A DNA stretch of 64,000 nt from Mariannaea sp. PMI_226. Lineage: Eukaryota > Ascomycota > Sordariomycetes > Hypocreales > Nectriaceae. The stretch spans positions 3,720,001-3,784,000 of the forward strand of contig JANFOG010000001.1 in assembly GCA_024336345.1 (NCBI GenBank). The letters are read 5' to 3'. Made by a program: the position numbers and the translations under genes. How positions within the stretch are numbered: position 1 is the first letter of the stretch; each line of letters starts with the position of its first letter. The notes under the pieces were generated by a model, which was not told the DNA's origin, ran no database searches, and worked only from the letters and a program-made list of their open reading frames with translations. Positions 13,201-25,000 of this stretch are shown piece after piece.

Positions 13201-16200
13201 ATGGGGTTATCCTTTCGATAACCTTGGTGCCTTGGGGCCTTGGAGCCTTTGGGCTTTGGGGCCCCTCCTCCTCCTCCTCCTCCTCCTCCTCTCACCCCCG
13301 GTCCTCGGACTCTGAGACGAGGTTGCACTCCCTGTACACCACCCCTGTCAAAGTCTTCCCTCTCTTTTCAAGCACAACAGCGTCCTCCGCCTTTTCACCA
13401 CACAAACTGGCTTTCTCCCACGTTAAACTGGCGGAAAGTGCATCCCCCTCCACTCTGGCCCAGCGACTGGGGTGCCGCCCCCCCCGGACTAATTTGTTGT
13501 GGGACTGGTGTGTGGTGGCTTGGGTCGCCCAATTGAGGCTTGGAGTTGGAGGAGGGGGGAGGTTAGCGACTTGGGGTCCAAAATGGGAACGTAAACGTGC
13601 CTGCTCGCTGCAACGTTAGGGGATGCTATGGCCCTCTGAGAGGAGCCCTTCCGAACGTCACCAGCCGCAATTTTCTTTGCATCCTGAGTGGTGGATTCGC
13701 CGGGAGTGGCGGAGCAGACAGCGGCTTCCTACCTGGTTTCTTTTTGCTCTTTTTTGTGTGATCTTCGCTGCCAATGCAGAAACTATTGAGATTCGTACAT
13801 GCACATACCCAGCGCTACTGGTGAGTGCGACAGTACATTATCCCCCCCCGGTGCATACCACTACGTACAGAGTGCATCTGTACCGAGGGGAGGGGAGGCC
13901 GACCCTGTCCGCTTTGTCACCTTTCGCCTCATCGTCACAGGGTGTGGTTTCCATGGCTTTGCGGGCATTCCCCATGTTCGTTTGCACAATGGTGAAAGGT
14001 AGTCTAGGTAGGTACCTTGCCTAGGTAGGTAAGGTAGGTAGTACAACGGTCGTTACCGAGAACGAGTGGCACAAATTGCCATCAACAAAGAGGATACCGC
14101 AGTCTTGGTATTCTTTTGGTTAAGCTAAACGGCTGCCTATTTTGCCTGTCTTTTTGATTCCACAGCTCGATACATTGGCATTTCTTGTGTCTCCGCCGCA
14201 CGCCCAAAGTGTGCACATGCAGCGCCAGCCTAGGATCGGATTCGCACTCGCACATGATAATTCGCCGCTCGCACCTCTGGCCGAACAGCTGAAAAGCCCG
14301 AGAAAGCAGGCAATTACACAAAAGATCCTCATGATTCCTAAAACAACCACAACACAAAATGCTCTGATAACAAGCAGGCCCGAATCCAAAGCTTGAGGTA
14401 GTACTTTTTACATTCCCCCCTCTTCTTTCCCCTTGTTGCGCGTCCCTTGTAGCTTCAGCCGCAGCGACCACATGCCGCACACAAGCAGTTGAGCACAAGG
14501 TCGCTAGCCGACCCGGAACATCTTTTTGCTGCAGTTTGCCAACATATCATCAGCCGCAAACCTCCAACTAGCCTGTAGACTGATGCGGGATGCACCCAGC
14601 GCCCATCGTGGGATCGCGATCCCATTGGCTGGCTCTCAGCCTAGCGTCCAGTCACCCTAAGGTAGGTACCTCAATCCAACCGTCGAACCTGTTTCTCCAA
14701 CGCTATCCCTCTTAACTTTTCGCATGGTAGCATATCCAATACGTCATGGGAAAGAGAGGTTAGCTGGCAAGATTGCGCGTTCTTTACGTTTGGCTTTCGT
14801 CAATTGAACACCTCTCCTTGGTTTTTGCTTTCGTCGTGTCTCTGGGCTCAATATCAACTCCCATCCTTGTGTGCTTGGCTCCATGGGCCAGACCTCAAGA
14901 TACCCATAACCCCAATAAAGGAAAAAAAAAAAAGCCGGCATAAGGACCCTGGCGAATTGTGACATTTTTTTCCTCCTCTTTCCCCAGCACGTAGACTTAT
15001 CTCCCTAGGAAAAAAAAAAAAACCACAACAGGGCCAGCCAATCAAGACGCACGCCTCATCTTGTACCCGTTCAGCCCTATGGGGTACGTGCCTGGGGCTA
15101 TCCCCTCCAGAGTCCCAAGCTTGCATCCCTTTGTCTTTTAGCCCATCCGATGGGTCCCCTCACTGGCCCTCCTCAAGCTTGGTCTGTTTGTGTGCATGTA
15201 TGTACGTACCTCGGACTGTGGACGGCTCGGATATATCCACACCCCGTTGCACCCTGTGGGGCGCGCATCGTCCCTTGTCTGGCCGCCGTTACATTCCATT
15301 CAATGGGTCTGTCACCACGTTCTCTCACTCGCCCTCAAGTCATTTGTGCCTCAGAAGCTTGACCTTGTAATGTGCGTATTTGTTTTTCCTTTCCTCCTCG
15401 AATAAACTGGAACAGCATCAATATTCTCCAGCGGAGAGATACGCGGTTGCTGCCTATCCTTCTTTTGGCAATTGCATCGTCCTACCATGATCGACCCCTC
15501 CTGCTGGTCCAATGGCACACCTCCCCATCCAATCCAAGTCCCCCAATTGAGGAAATCGCGTCGCCAGCACAGGCTGCTACGTCCTGCATACTACCTACGT
15601 ACTATTGCAAGCCATGCCTGCAATCACAAAGCTCCCCCCTGCCACAGCACCCAAGACATGCCAGTACTGGTACTGCAGCCATCCACGTTCGACACCAGCC
15701 GCAGCAGAAGCCTGTGGGTGGTAGTCCCGGACACGCCGAAGCTTTTTGCTAGACTCACCGCTCGGAACAGCCCATTTTTGATGCAGCCCTACGACCTTGA
15801 GTGCCGACTCTGGCGGTGCGTCACGTCCCCGCAAACGTCACCAGGCTCAAACTCCATCATTTGTCTTGAAGCACAAGCATCATACTCCATTTTTTCCGTC
15901 TCTCTCACTCTCCTCTTTGGTGGTTCTCAAACCCGGTATCTTGCCTCTTGCATGGACATTTGTCTCTATATGGAAATGGCGGGATCGACCTGCCTGTGCT
16001 CATTCCCATGTCACTGACCGGGTCTCAAGGCGAAATCGTGACTCCCATTCTCTCGGAGACTTGATCATGAAAGTCAACCTTGTCCCTCGACGCACCCCTT
16101 CAACACCCTGCCATCTCTTATGATTTAGTGATGTCTTACCAAGCATTGGGGACCTTAGAGCTCTCACAAGCTCCAGTCTCTGAGGTAGTAACGCAATTAC

Positions 16201-17950
16201 GAAGAGGAGCATCTTGGCCTTTCTTACATTTCTGGCGGGCCACATTCGCCTCTCTTTGCTGGCATCGCCTTCGCCGAAGATCCTGATGCAAGTGATGTTC
16301 ACAAAATTGTTACTGACACCGCTTGTTGTCGTATTGCCTTAATTGATAATCTTTTCTTCACGTAGTTATGATGAAAGCTTCATGGTCTCCCGGGGCCCGT
16401 CTTTCCGCGAGCCGGGGGATGGGATCGCGTTTTCTTCACGTGACCCAATCCAGCAATCAAAGTGGCGTTAATCCAAATTGGGTCATTTAACCCAAATTCT
16501 TCAGACTGGAAGGAGCAGCAACATCCCTCATGGCCCCAATGGTCGATGAAAGCTCTCAATGCTACACACCCCCCTACTGACCTTCTGTTTTGAGTTCCTA
16601 CCCCAACAATGCCTTGACTGGCTGGCAGGGCTGGGCCAGGATTTAGATTTAACATTGAGGATCGTTATTCCATGGGGTCCCTGCCTGATAAATTAGCAGG
16701 TCTTGCTCGGGCTCCAGTCCACTAGGCTGGAACACGTTGCTTGCCGTGCTCCCCAAAATGAGGCACTGGATATGACGACGCAAGCTGTACGATGCAAGAT
16801 AATTACAATAGGGATGAAGCTCGGAAACTTTTTGTGCTCCTTCAAACTGTCGATTGCATTGTAAAATTGGCCAAATCAAACAGCATGCACCAAACAGAGA
16901 CCAAGGCGCACACCTTAGGCCCAGTACTTGGAACGGCTTTAGTACATAACAAGTAATATCCCTCGAAGTGAACAGAAACAGTTGATCCACAAGGCGTGCC
17001 CTTTTTCCTTTCTCATCCTGCTGGGCAGCAGCAGAACAGTGCACGATTTCACCACAACAAATGTTGATTTAATCACAAGAGGGACTAGGGGTCCACCAAG
17101 GATGGATACAAGCCTCAGAGCTTCGCCTATTGTTCCCAACTCCCGCCAGGCAAGGAGTATGGGACGGCGAGATTTTGTTTGGGTGGGCCGCTCGCCTCTT
17201 GACACAGAAACAATACCCTCATCAATATACCCTCCAGTACCATGAAGCTTCTCAGCCCATAATTCATAGCGGCTTGGGGTCAAAAGGACGCAAAGAAAGT
17301 CTCCGAGCTCTCAAGTCCTTTCGTTTTCGGTTCCGACTGCACGCCCCTCCTTCCTTCACCCTTCTCCTTCATTGTCTCCCAGCGTGTCTGGCCTCAAACG
17401 GACGGCCTCCTGAGCTGGGCCCCTTATGACTCTAAATTATATCCCCTTCTGGAGCAGTGTATTTCTGCTCCATCTCCAGTAGCTTGCATACTCTACAGCA
17501 GTGTCTCGCACCTGATGTCTTGGCGGCAATCAGAGAAGATACATAGCCTTATGTGAGGAGTGAGGAGTTGACGGTTGACAACCAACCTGGTGGCTGATGA
17601 GCGTGAGAACCTTAAACTGCCTCCCTTCTCCCCGGGACCCCAACTGTTTTCCATAGGCAATTTGTCAAGACGCACCTGGGATTCTTGCTCCACCCTCTTT
17701 TTTGCTGGGCTGGGGACTGAAGCTTACTTCGCACACCCTCCTCAATCACTCTTCTCGGGTGGCTTCGCTGCTATGCTCGATGGCCGTTGCCAAGTCTCTT
17801 CTTTTTTCTTCCAGTGCGCTTCAGCGCTGGGGGTTCCTCTGTTAGCGGCTTTCCGCACCTGATAGCAGGCTTCTTGCTTTTTGGTTATCAAAATTAGGCT
17901 GCATGCTGCGGCCTTGCACGCAGAGCCGCAGCGGGCAGGCCGAGAGGGTC
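13201..17950. other. Gene desert, part 2, pyrimidine-rich tracts
   Basis: No supportable gene. The + strand carries repeated C/T-rich blocks: a CTC run at about 13265-13292 and tracts near 14420, 15385 and 17340. These resemble the leaders that precede real genes elsewhere in this window. Short poly-A runs occur at about 14930 and 15010. A dense ACCTA/TAGGT cluster lies at 14005-14044. These features would fit untranslated transcripts or regulatory DNA, but neither is shown by the sequence alone. Confidence 0.4.
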
Positions 17951-17982
17951 GTGTGATTGGGTAGTTGTTGTTATTCTGTCAT

Positions 17983-17989
17983 TATATAG
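17983..17989 (+). promoter_or_regulatory. TATA-like element inside the gene desert
   Basis: A TATATA-type stretch within CATTATATAGGC is preceded about 30 bp upstream by GATTGG, the reverse of CCAAT. It is followed by a short leader and a 39-codon open frame at 18088-18207. The arrangement looks like a core promoter, but whether it is used is unknown. Confidence 0.25.
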
Positions 17990-20900
17990 GCTGCAACGCT
18001 GGATATTGGCAGTCGCTTCGCTGTCAATTCACAGCAACTTCACCTGTCCTCGCATAATAGTGGCTCATACTTGGACTCTTGGTTCCCATGCATATCGCTT
18101 TTCTCTCCAGTCAATTTTGGAAGAAGCTTGGGCATGTTGTTCCAGAGTGGCAAACCCGGGACTTGTCGGATGATACGGCATTCGGCAAGAATGGACCATA
18201 TTGGTAGACTGGGGGCAAGGGGGCGGGAGGCAGAGGGGGTAAGATAACCATCAATACACCGGGTGATAGGTTTGTGATGGTGGAGGGAGCTTGGATACCA
18301 GTACGCACGTACAGGACTGCAGCATGTACCTGTCGATGAGAGCTCCCCCGGCCTCCGGAAAGCCGTCCATGAGCTCCTTAGGATCAGGGTCACTTGGTTG
18401 GTTAGCGCACTGCCCACGTTACCCACGACGCTGGCCTAGCGGGCACTGGATCCGGCGGCCGCCTGACCCTCATTCCCATTTTAGCCCCCAAAAAAGGTTC
18501 TGAGGTTCTTTTGTCGGGACGACAGTGGGGAGGTAAAGTCTAGGATGAGAGATGGATTGTGATTGGTTCGCAAGAAGCTACAGCTCAAAATGAATAGTAT
18601 GCGAGAGACTTGAGGGAGGGTGTCATTTCCAGCACGACGTGACACACGAAACCACTCAGTGTACATAATCAAGACTGATATCGTTTCCCTCGAGAGGAGG
18701 GGGCCGGCCTCGTAGGGCTGGAACACAGACATGGATGACGGATCAGCTGCAGTGCCCGTGCTTGCAGTTAACAAGCATCTCAAGTGGTAACTAATCAACG
18801 GTCCTGGTCAAGACGTTGAGAATTAATGCCTGGGAAAACACTTTTCGTGATCACCTAATTGGCTCTTGCAAGCTGGGGGCGAACGAACAAAGGCATTTCA
18901 TAGCACTGCCTCTGTTGTTTTTCTAAAATAACGGAGTTTCGGCGGCGTTTTGTGATTAAAACCTTAATCCCCAAAGACTACCATCCACCAGCTAAGATAC
19001 AACCAAATTAATACATACTATCTCCTTTTACAGGTGTTGGGGGAAGAAGCGAAAGGCATCATGAACGGTGCCACGTACTGCCAGCCCTGTGCTCCTATGC
19101 CGGCATCAGGGGATGGAGCTATGGCGTCGCCTGGCAATGGCGGTGAACGATTGGACGGATGAAGTGGTGGGAACTAACTAAGGCCAAAGGAACGGCAAGG
19201 AATCTTTGGTCTCGCCCCCAAGGAGAAAATCCAATGCATGGTGCAAGGGGTGGAACGTGTTTGGGCTGAAGCTTGGAGGTTCTAGAGGTGTCAAGCCAAT
19301 TTCAAGCTCGAGAGTTGTACCCGATTGCGGAATAGTACCACGATTGTTGAAGGCTTCTCCTCCCAAAGTCCCGCCTAATATATCCGGGTGGATTTGATAG
19401 GGCCTAATGCGCGATGCCGCACACAATACGTACGTACGTAGCACGTACGGAGCATGATTGTCAGGGACGAGGTGTGGCGGGCCCCACGGGGACCAACTAT
19501 ACATAGGAAGTGCGCTGTATAATCCGGATTGTAGTATGAGGCAGGAGAATAGCAAGTAGAGGAGTAGCGTCAACGATAGGATTCACCGCGCAAACCATTC
19601 GTCGATCTTTTTGGTGTGACATACGTATGCTCACTCGAAGAGGAAACCATTGCCCTTCAAGCATATGAGCCACGTAGAGAAAGTGACCAGTGCTCGTTTG
19701 AGAGCAAAGGCCATGCCCTAATACTCTCGTAGACCAGGTTTAAGTGCCAACCTTGAACAACAGGAGTAGCCCACATTGTCGGCAAATTATTGCCTAGGAC
19801 GATAGGAAATTGAGCAAGTGGCTCCGAGTATGCTAACTTCGGGGTTCATTTAACTTTTTCTTCCACGCATCTACATTGCCTGTAACGGGCGCAGATGTTA
19901 CACTCCAATGAGACAGTAGGTCGACCCATTTCTTTCTTCTCTCCATTACTCTGGGCTGTAAGGCTGAAGAAGGCTGAAGGTTGACAGCGAACAGAGGATC
20001 ACTGACACTTAGCTTGGCCCAGGGGTGGCGGAAATTGGGATGATGTTTTGCATGGAATCCACGACTGAAGCATTTGGGCTTACAAATTAAAATGCCAGGC
20101 ATACATGTTATGAGTATCTGACATTTAACCCTCATAAAAAAAAGAAGAAAAAAAAAAGACTTCATCAAACAGCCTGATGCCCTTGTCCATGCTCCCTGCT
20201 TTGCCGCAAGAACAGTTCACAAACGTACATAGTAGGTAGACAGTTAGGTAGGTACAATAGATATGCACTATGTCAGTGCAGTAGGGAAGTAGTTACATAA
20301 CTAGTAGCTATCCAAACGACGAAGCAGTAGCGTGGGCGCTGGGAGCAGCCCGCGCTTGGTTTCATGTTTTCCAAGATCACATTGAGATTTGAGACGGACA
20401 TAGGCCACCGGGAATAATGCTTGGCAACCAGGCTGGAACTCTTCCTTCGGGCCCTTTCATCCCGACTGGTTCACCACGTCGTAGTGGATTGAAACCCATG
20501 GTTGGGGAGCGGGACGAGGAGGCCAAGTGGCGCCCAGGCCCTTCTACACACACAAGCCCTTTCACGGTCCGTGCAATGGACGTACTTGGTTAATGGACCC
20601 CAGGCTCGTGTTGACATTCGTCGTCTCGGGGTACTACGCTGGGAGTTTGCAGGGCCCAAAAAGTGGCATGATTTTCCCGACAAGAGAGAGAGTTAGTTCC
20701 AAGACGGAAGAGGGATTGGCTGGCGCAATAAATGAGAAGGGGGCCCAAGGTATGTATGTGGCCCCCAATGTTTGCGAAGGATTTTGCGGCGTAGCACCAC
20801 CCAAGGGGACACAGCACAGCAAGGCAGGGCAGTACTGTGTAGTACGTAGAAACCTAATGAGTTACTGTGTAGTTTGCGATGTCGACGATAATACTTTCTT

Positions 20901-21085
20901 TGTCGACATGTGGCACGTGCAGCAGCGATTCTACTGTAGACTACTATGGAACATCAAGATCCCGATGGGCGAAATGAAAGTCCGGTTTGCTTCCGCGCGG
21001 CTGTGCTGAATTCCTCCGATACAGGACGGACGCAAGCCCACCAGAGGCCCTTTTGGCGATGGCGATAGCGATGGCGGGGGGCTAA

Positions 21086-21110
21086 GGTTAGGTTAGGTTA
21101 GGTTAGGTTG
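21086..21110 (+). repeat. GGTTA pentanucleotide microsatellite
   Basis: Four exact GGTTA units plus imperfect flanking units. The unit resembles, but is one G short of, the fungal telomere repeat TTAGGG, so this is a simple repeat and not proof of an interstitial telomere. Confidence 0.85.
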
Positions 21111-21195
21111 GGTGTTGACTATGTAGTTTACAGAAATTCAAATGTAATCATGCAATTTCCTCTTCTGGCGGACTGTCAACGCGCTGCACAGAATG

Positions 21196-21232
21196 TTTTT
21201 TTTTTTTTTTTTTGGGGGGGGGGGGGGGGGGG
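21196..21232 (+). repeat. T18-G19 double homopolymer
   Basis: Eighteen T residues are followed directly by nineteen G residues. Length is likely to be unstable and hard to sequence. The G run could form a G-quadruplex or a stable C-rich partner structure. Confidence 0.9.
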
Positions 21233-22000
21233 AGAGTTCATCCTTGGAGGCTACGACGAGTCCCGATGGAGTCACTCGCATAACTGTTCCGTACTTTAGA
21301 AACAAATTACACAATGGAAGAATCCATAGCCAACATGGATATTGCCTGTGCAGGTATATTTGGACTACAAATTAGTACATAAGAATATGTACGGGACATC
21401 TCCGGGTGAAGTTGATTGATGGCGGCACGTGGTGCACCCATACATAGCCCGAGTTTCGGAGTCTGTCTGGGGTGAGCAGTGGTCACTGGTCCCACCTAAC
21501 TCAATATTGTGTACTTTTTCAGGGAAGCCGATCCTACAAGTGACATCTCAAGTCGAAACATTGGTCTGATTCTTGCCTATGTACGGAGTAGCCAGGAAGC
21601 ATGTATATGCATCCTTACATATCCCCACCTTGTCTCGTTACTTAGACTTTGCAGCTCTGATCTGAATCAAGATTTATCAACTAAAACCCAGAGGAGGCGT
21701 AACCTGTTCGGGAGACCGGAACAATATTGGGAACATGCCCCCTTGCCCGTGCTATTTAGAGTGAGAAAAAGAGAAAAAGAGTAAAAGTCGCATGAAATCA
21801 TGCAAGGCGCATGCACAGGCCCCAAAAAAGCACAGAACATGCCCAACTTAGAAGTTGCACTGGACGAACTGCGGAGTGTCGACACGAGTCAAGATGAGGA
21901 TGAAGCGAAGCACACGCGCGGTAGTTTCATTATTTCCATGCCTAGTTTTGGGATTCACCGCGCCCCCTACACCCACACAGGAAAATACATTATCCCTATG

Positions 22001-25000
22001 CTAGATTGATAACTTACATAATATGTAGTGACCGAGCCATTGTGTGGAGCCTTAGTTAGTGCTGGAGTAAATAAATTTAGCTGGGCTGATATGGGCATCA
22101 TACAAGTGGTTATTACCGAAATGCCACGCATTAGTCAACCAACCATTATAAGAAATGCCGAGAGCTTGGAAGTTAAAATGCAAATGCAAAGCAAGTTAGT
22201 ATGCTTCATCAACGGACCAGAGCGCATAAGGCCGCCCGTCCATCACATCAACCTCAGATGCATCTTTTCCCTTCGTCTCTCCCATTGGGTTCGGAGATTT
22301 ATCAGCCAGCACGGCCCCCAATGTGAGACATCGCAGCATTTGTTGGCGCAAACTTTGGTTAATTGGAGTTGCGTGGCTGCAATCTATCATGCTGTCGTTG
22401 CTGTTGTCGAAGCCTGAGGCAGTGGTTTCGGTCTTGGGCGTGTTCAAGCACTGCGGGCGGCGGGATAGGAAGGAACATGGACAGAAAGCTGTTGGAACGT
22501 TGCGGTGAACTATGAGATACCTCCAATGACGACGATGGCGGCCTTTTGGCGGTTGAATTTGCGCCAACAGGGGACTCCGGAGAGGGGGAGTGCGCCACTT
22601 CGTCAACCAGATTTCTGACGTTCGAGACACAATTGCCAGGTCAACCAGCACTCTACTATTGAATAGACTGCCATATCATTTCTAACCACGTAAGTTGCAG
22701 CATTGGAATAAATTTCACAATAACTGCCCAAATATATCGATGATGTACAGGATTGCTGTAACTTCTCTAGTGATTAAGCTCCATTCACTACACAGTACGT
22801 ACAGAGATTCTCACGAGGGGTCCCCCAATCTTGCGCGCTGGCCACCAAAGGTCCCCCCTCCTTGCCAGTAAAAAAAATCCCGGGGACCTAGGCAGTCAAT
22901 CATAGCGTGGCGATACAGATCTGTTAGCTTTGTCAGGCGGTTTATTTATAACTCTAGCCTTACAAAGCGGTGCACGGAACAAACGGTTGCCAAAAATCAG
23001 TCCCTTCTTTTATACCCTGCTCTGCCATGTCAGACTGAAGTCCCAGCCTTTATTTCAACTAAACACAATACAAATGAAACGCCGTTTAATTATTACCACA
23101 CTCATGTAGCTTCTAGAGATTAGGAAAAAAAAACAATTTCACGTAATACAGTACCGGCTTGCGCCATAACTGTTCTCTTCACGAGGCCTCTCCAGTTGTC
23201 CGCACTCCGCCCTTTTTTTTTTTCTTTTTTTCTTTTTTATCTTTTGACCGGTAGGGATAAGACGGGTGTGGATAATGATATGTTTTTGATGGGACAGTGC
23301 TCCGGTAAATGAGAATTAAGCACCGATGAGACTGACTCCGCCTTTTGCGCTGCCAGATGAAGTTTTGTCGCCTAGCAGATGGCGGAGATGGATTGGGGCA
23401 AAACGTGACGCCCTCTCCCACTCCCTTTCCACAAGCACGTGTACTGGAGCACGCGCTATAGTGAGATCTACCGTGACTGGACTTATTCGCTTGCACATAC
23501 GGAGTAGGGACATACAACGCGCATGTAGGGACGTTTGTATGCGCGCATGCGTGTGTAAGCTACTGGGAGGTACCTACATTATCGTCCGAATTTTTGCAGG
23601 GACCCGGTGCCAGGTCCCCGGTGCTGCTCACACACTGCACCCACGCACCCACCCAGGCAGTCGGAAACGGTTCCCGGAGATGGACCAGAAGGAGGCTGGC
23701 TATAATGTTGTTGGGCGGGTTCCCAATGTTTGTCTTGACCGCAACAGCTTCAACTCGAAGAGAATATCATAGAATTCTGCATCCACCCCTATTTTCGAGA
23801 TAATTGTGAAATGCCTTTGTTTAGTCTGATTAATTATTCAGTCTGATTAATAAACCGACCTGCTCAGAGGCAAAATGCTAGTTTGTTTCCTCAATTGACA
23901 TCGACCAAGATGCTTCTCTCAGTCTCTCATGTTTTTTTTTCTTCGAGCTCATCCCTGTAAACTTTCTTTCTATTTCAGAATTTGTGGTCCTAGCCCAGGT
24001 TCGCGTTGGATATATCCTCGAATTGCCTATTGCGTCCTACTGCGCCCGCCATGCCCCAAGTCACGGCTGCTCAGTCTTCCGTTGACCGACTTATGGCTAA
24101 CAGAGGCGAAGGCAGAGAGGGGGCCAATAAGTGGCCGTTGGGGTGTATTTTGGTATGGCAGTACTCCACCCAGCCCAGACGCAATAGGAAAATGGAGTGA
24201 AAGGTTTGGACCCCGTCTTCTTTGGCGCCGTTGAACTCGACACTCACTGGCGTCTATCTGCGCCTACCGGCTACGAGAGCCGAGTAATGGGCGGGCGGCA
24301 GTTAGTTAATCGGTGCCCCCTTATTTTCGCCACCTTAACTAAGGCATCCACGCCTGCCCTACAGAAGTTTATTCAACGGCCTATCTTCATGCCGCTTGCT
24401 GAGAAATCACCCGTAACATGATTTGTTTTTTATTTTCCTTGCGCGGGATGGCGTCAACCTGGCTTCGGGGGCTAGACTCGGACTTTACGAACGTCGTCAT
24501 ATGTCCCCGTTATGCCTGCCCCCACCCCCTGCCCGGCTCTGTCACAAAGTAACGTTGATTAAACCCGAAGAAATTAGATTCGGCGAACACTGGTCGGGCG
24601 GGCGCAAGTCGTAGTTGAAAAAGGCTGGTGTGGACAACATAAGGCCTGTGCGGGTCGGCAAGCGAAAAAAGGTATGACTGTGTCGAGGAGACCTGGGGAA
24701 AATCAACACACCGTTTGATGAAGATTCCAAATGCATACCAGGCTCATTGGTTCGAAAATTGACATGAGTCGCACGATGCGCCTTTCGGATGTCGGTTCCT
24801 AGGCTCTCTTAGAAACTGTCGCAAAATCAAGCCAGGTTGCGTTTGGCCCGCCACCGAATTTGAGTGGATGGTAATATGACATAGTATCACCGTAGGGCAG
24901 AGGCATGATTGATCGGCGGCCGACAAGTATTGCACTGTAGGGCTTGGAGTTGTCAATCCCAACAGCACAGCATCGTCGGTGACCTGACATTCGACCCCAA

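Larger units (their letters stand above)
17951..22000. other. Gene desert, part 3
   Basis: No supportable gene. The segment contains a TATA-type promoter-like cluster near 17955-18030, a GGTTA pentanucleotide array at 21086-21110 and a T18G19 homopolymer pair at 21196-21232. The open frames present (for example around 20530-21010) have no motif that I recognise and run through simple sequence. Confidence 0.4.

Noticed and set aside
13224..13619. 131-codon open frame with a Ser run in the desert
   Set aside because: The Ser run is the translation of the CTC microsatellite and the rest has no motif; several overlapping frames are open only because the region is C/T-rich.
21084..21111. Interstitial telomere repeat
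   Set aside because: The unit is GGTTA and not the fungal GGGTTA, and only about four units are present.
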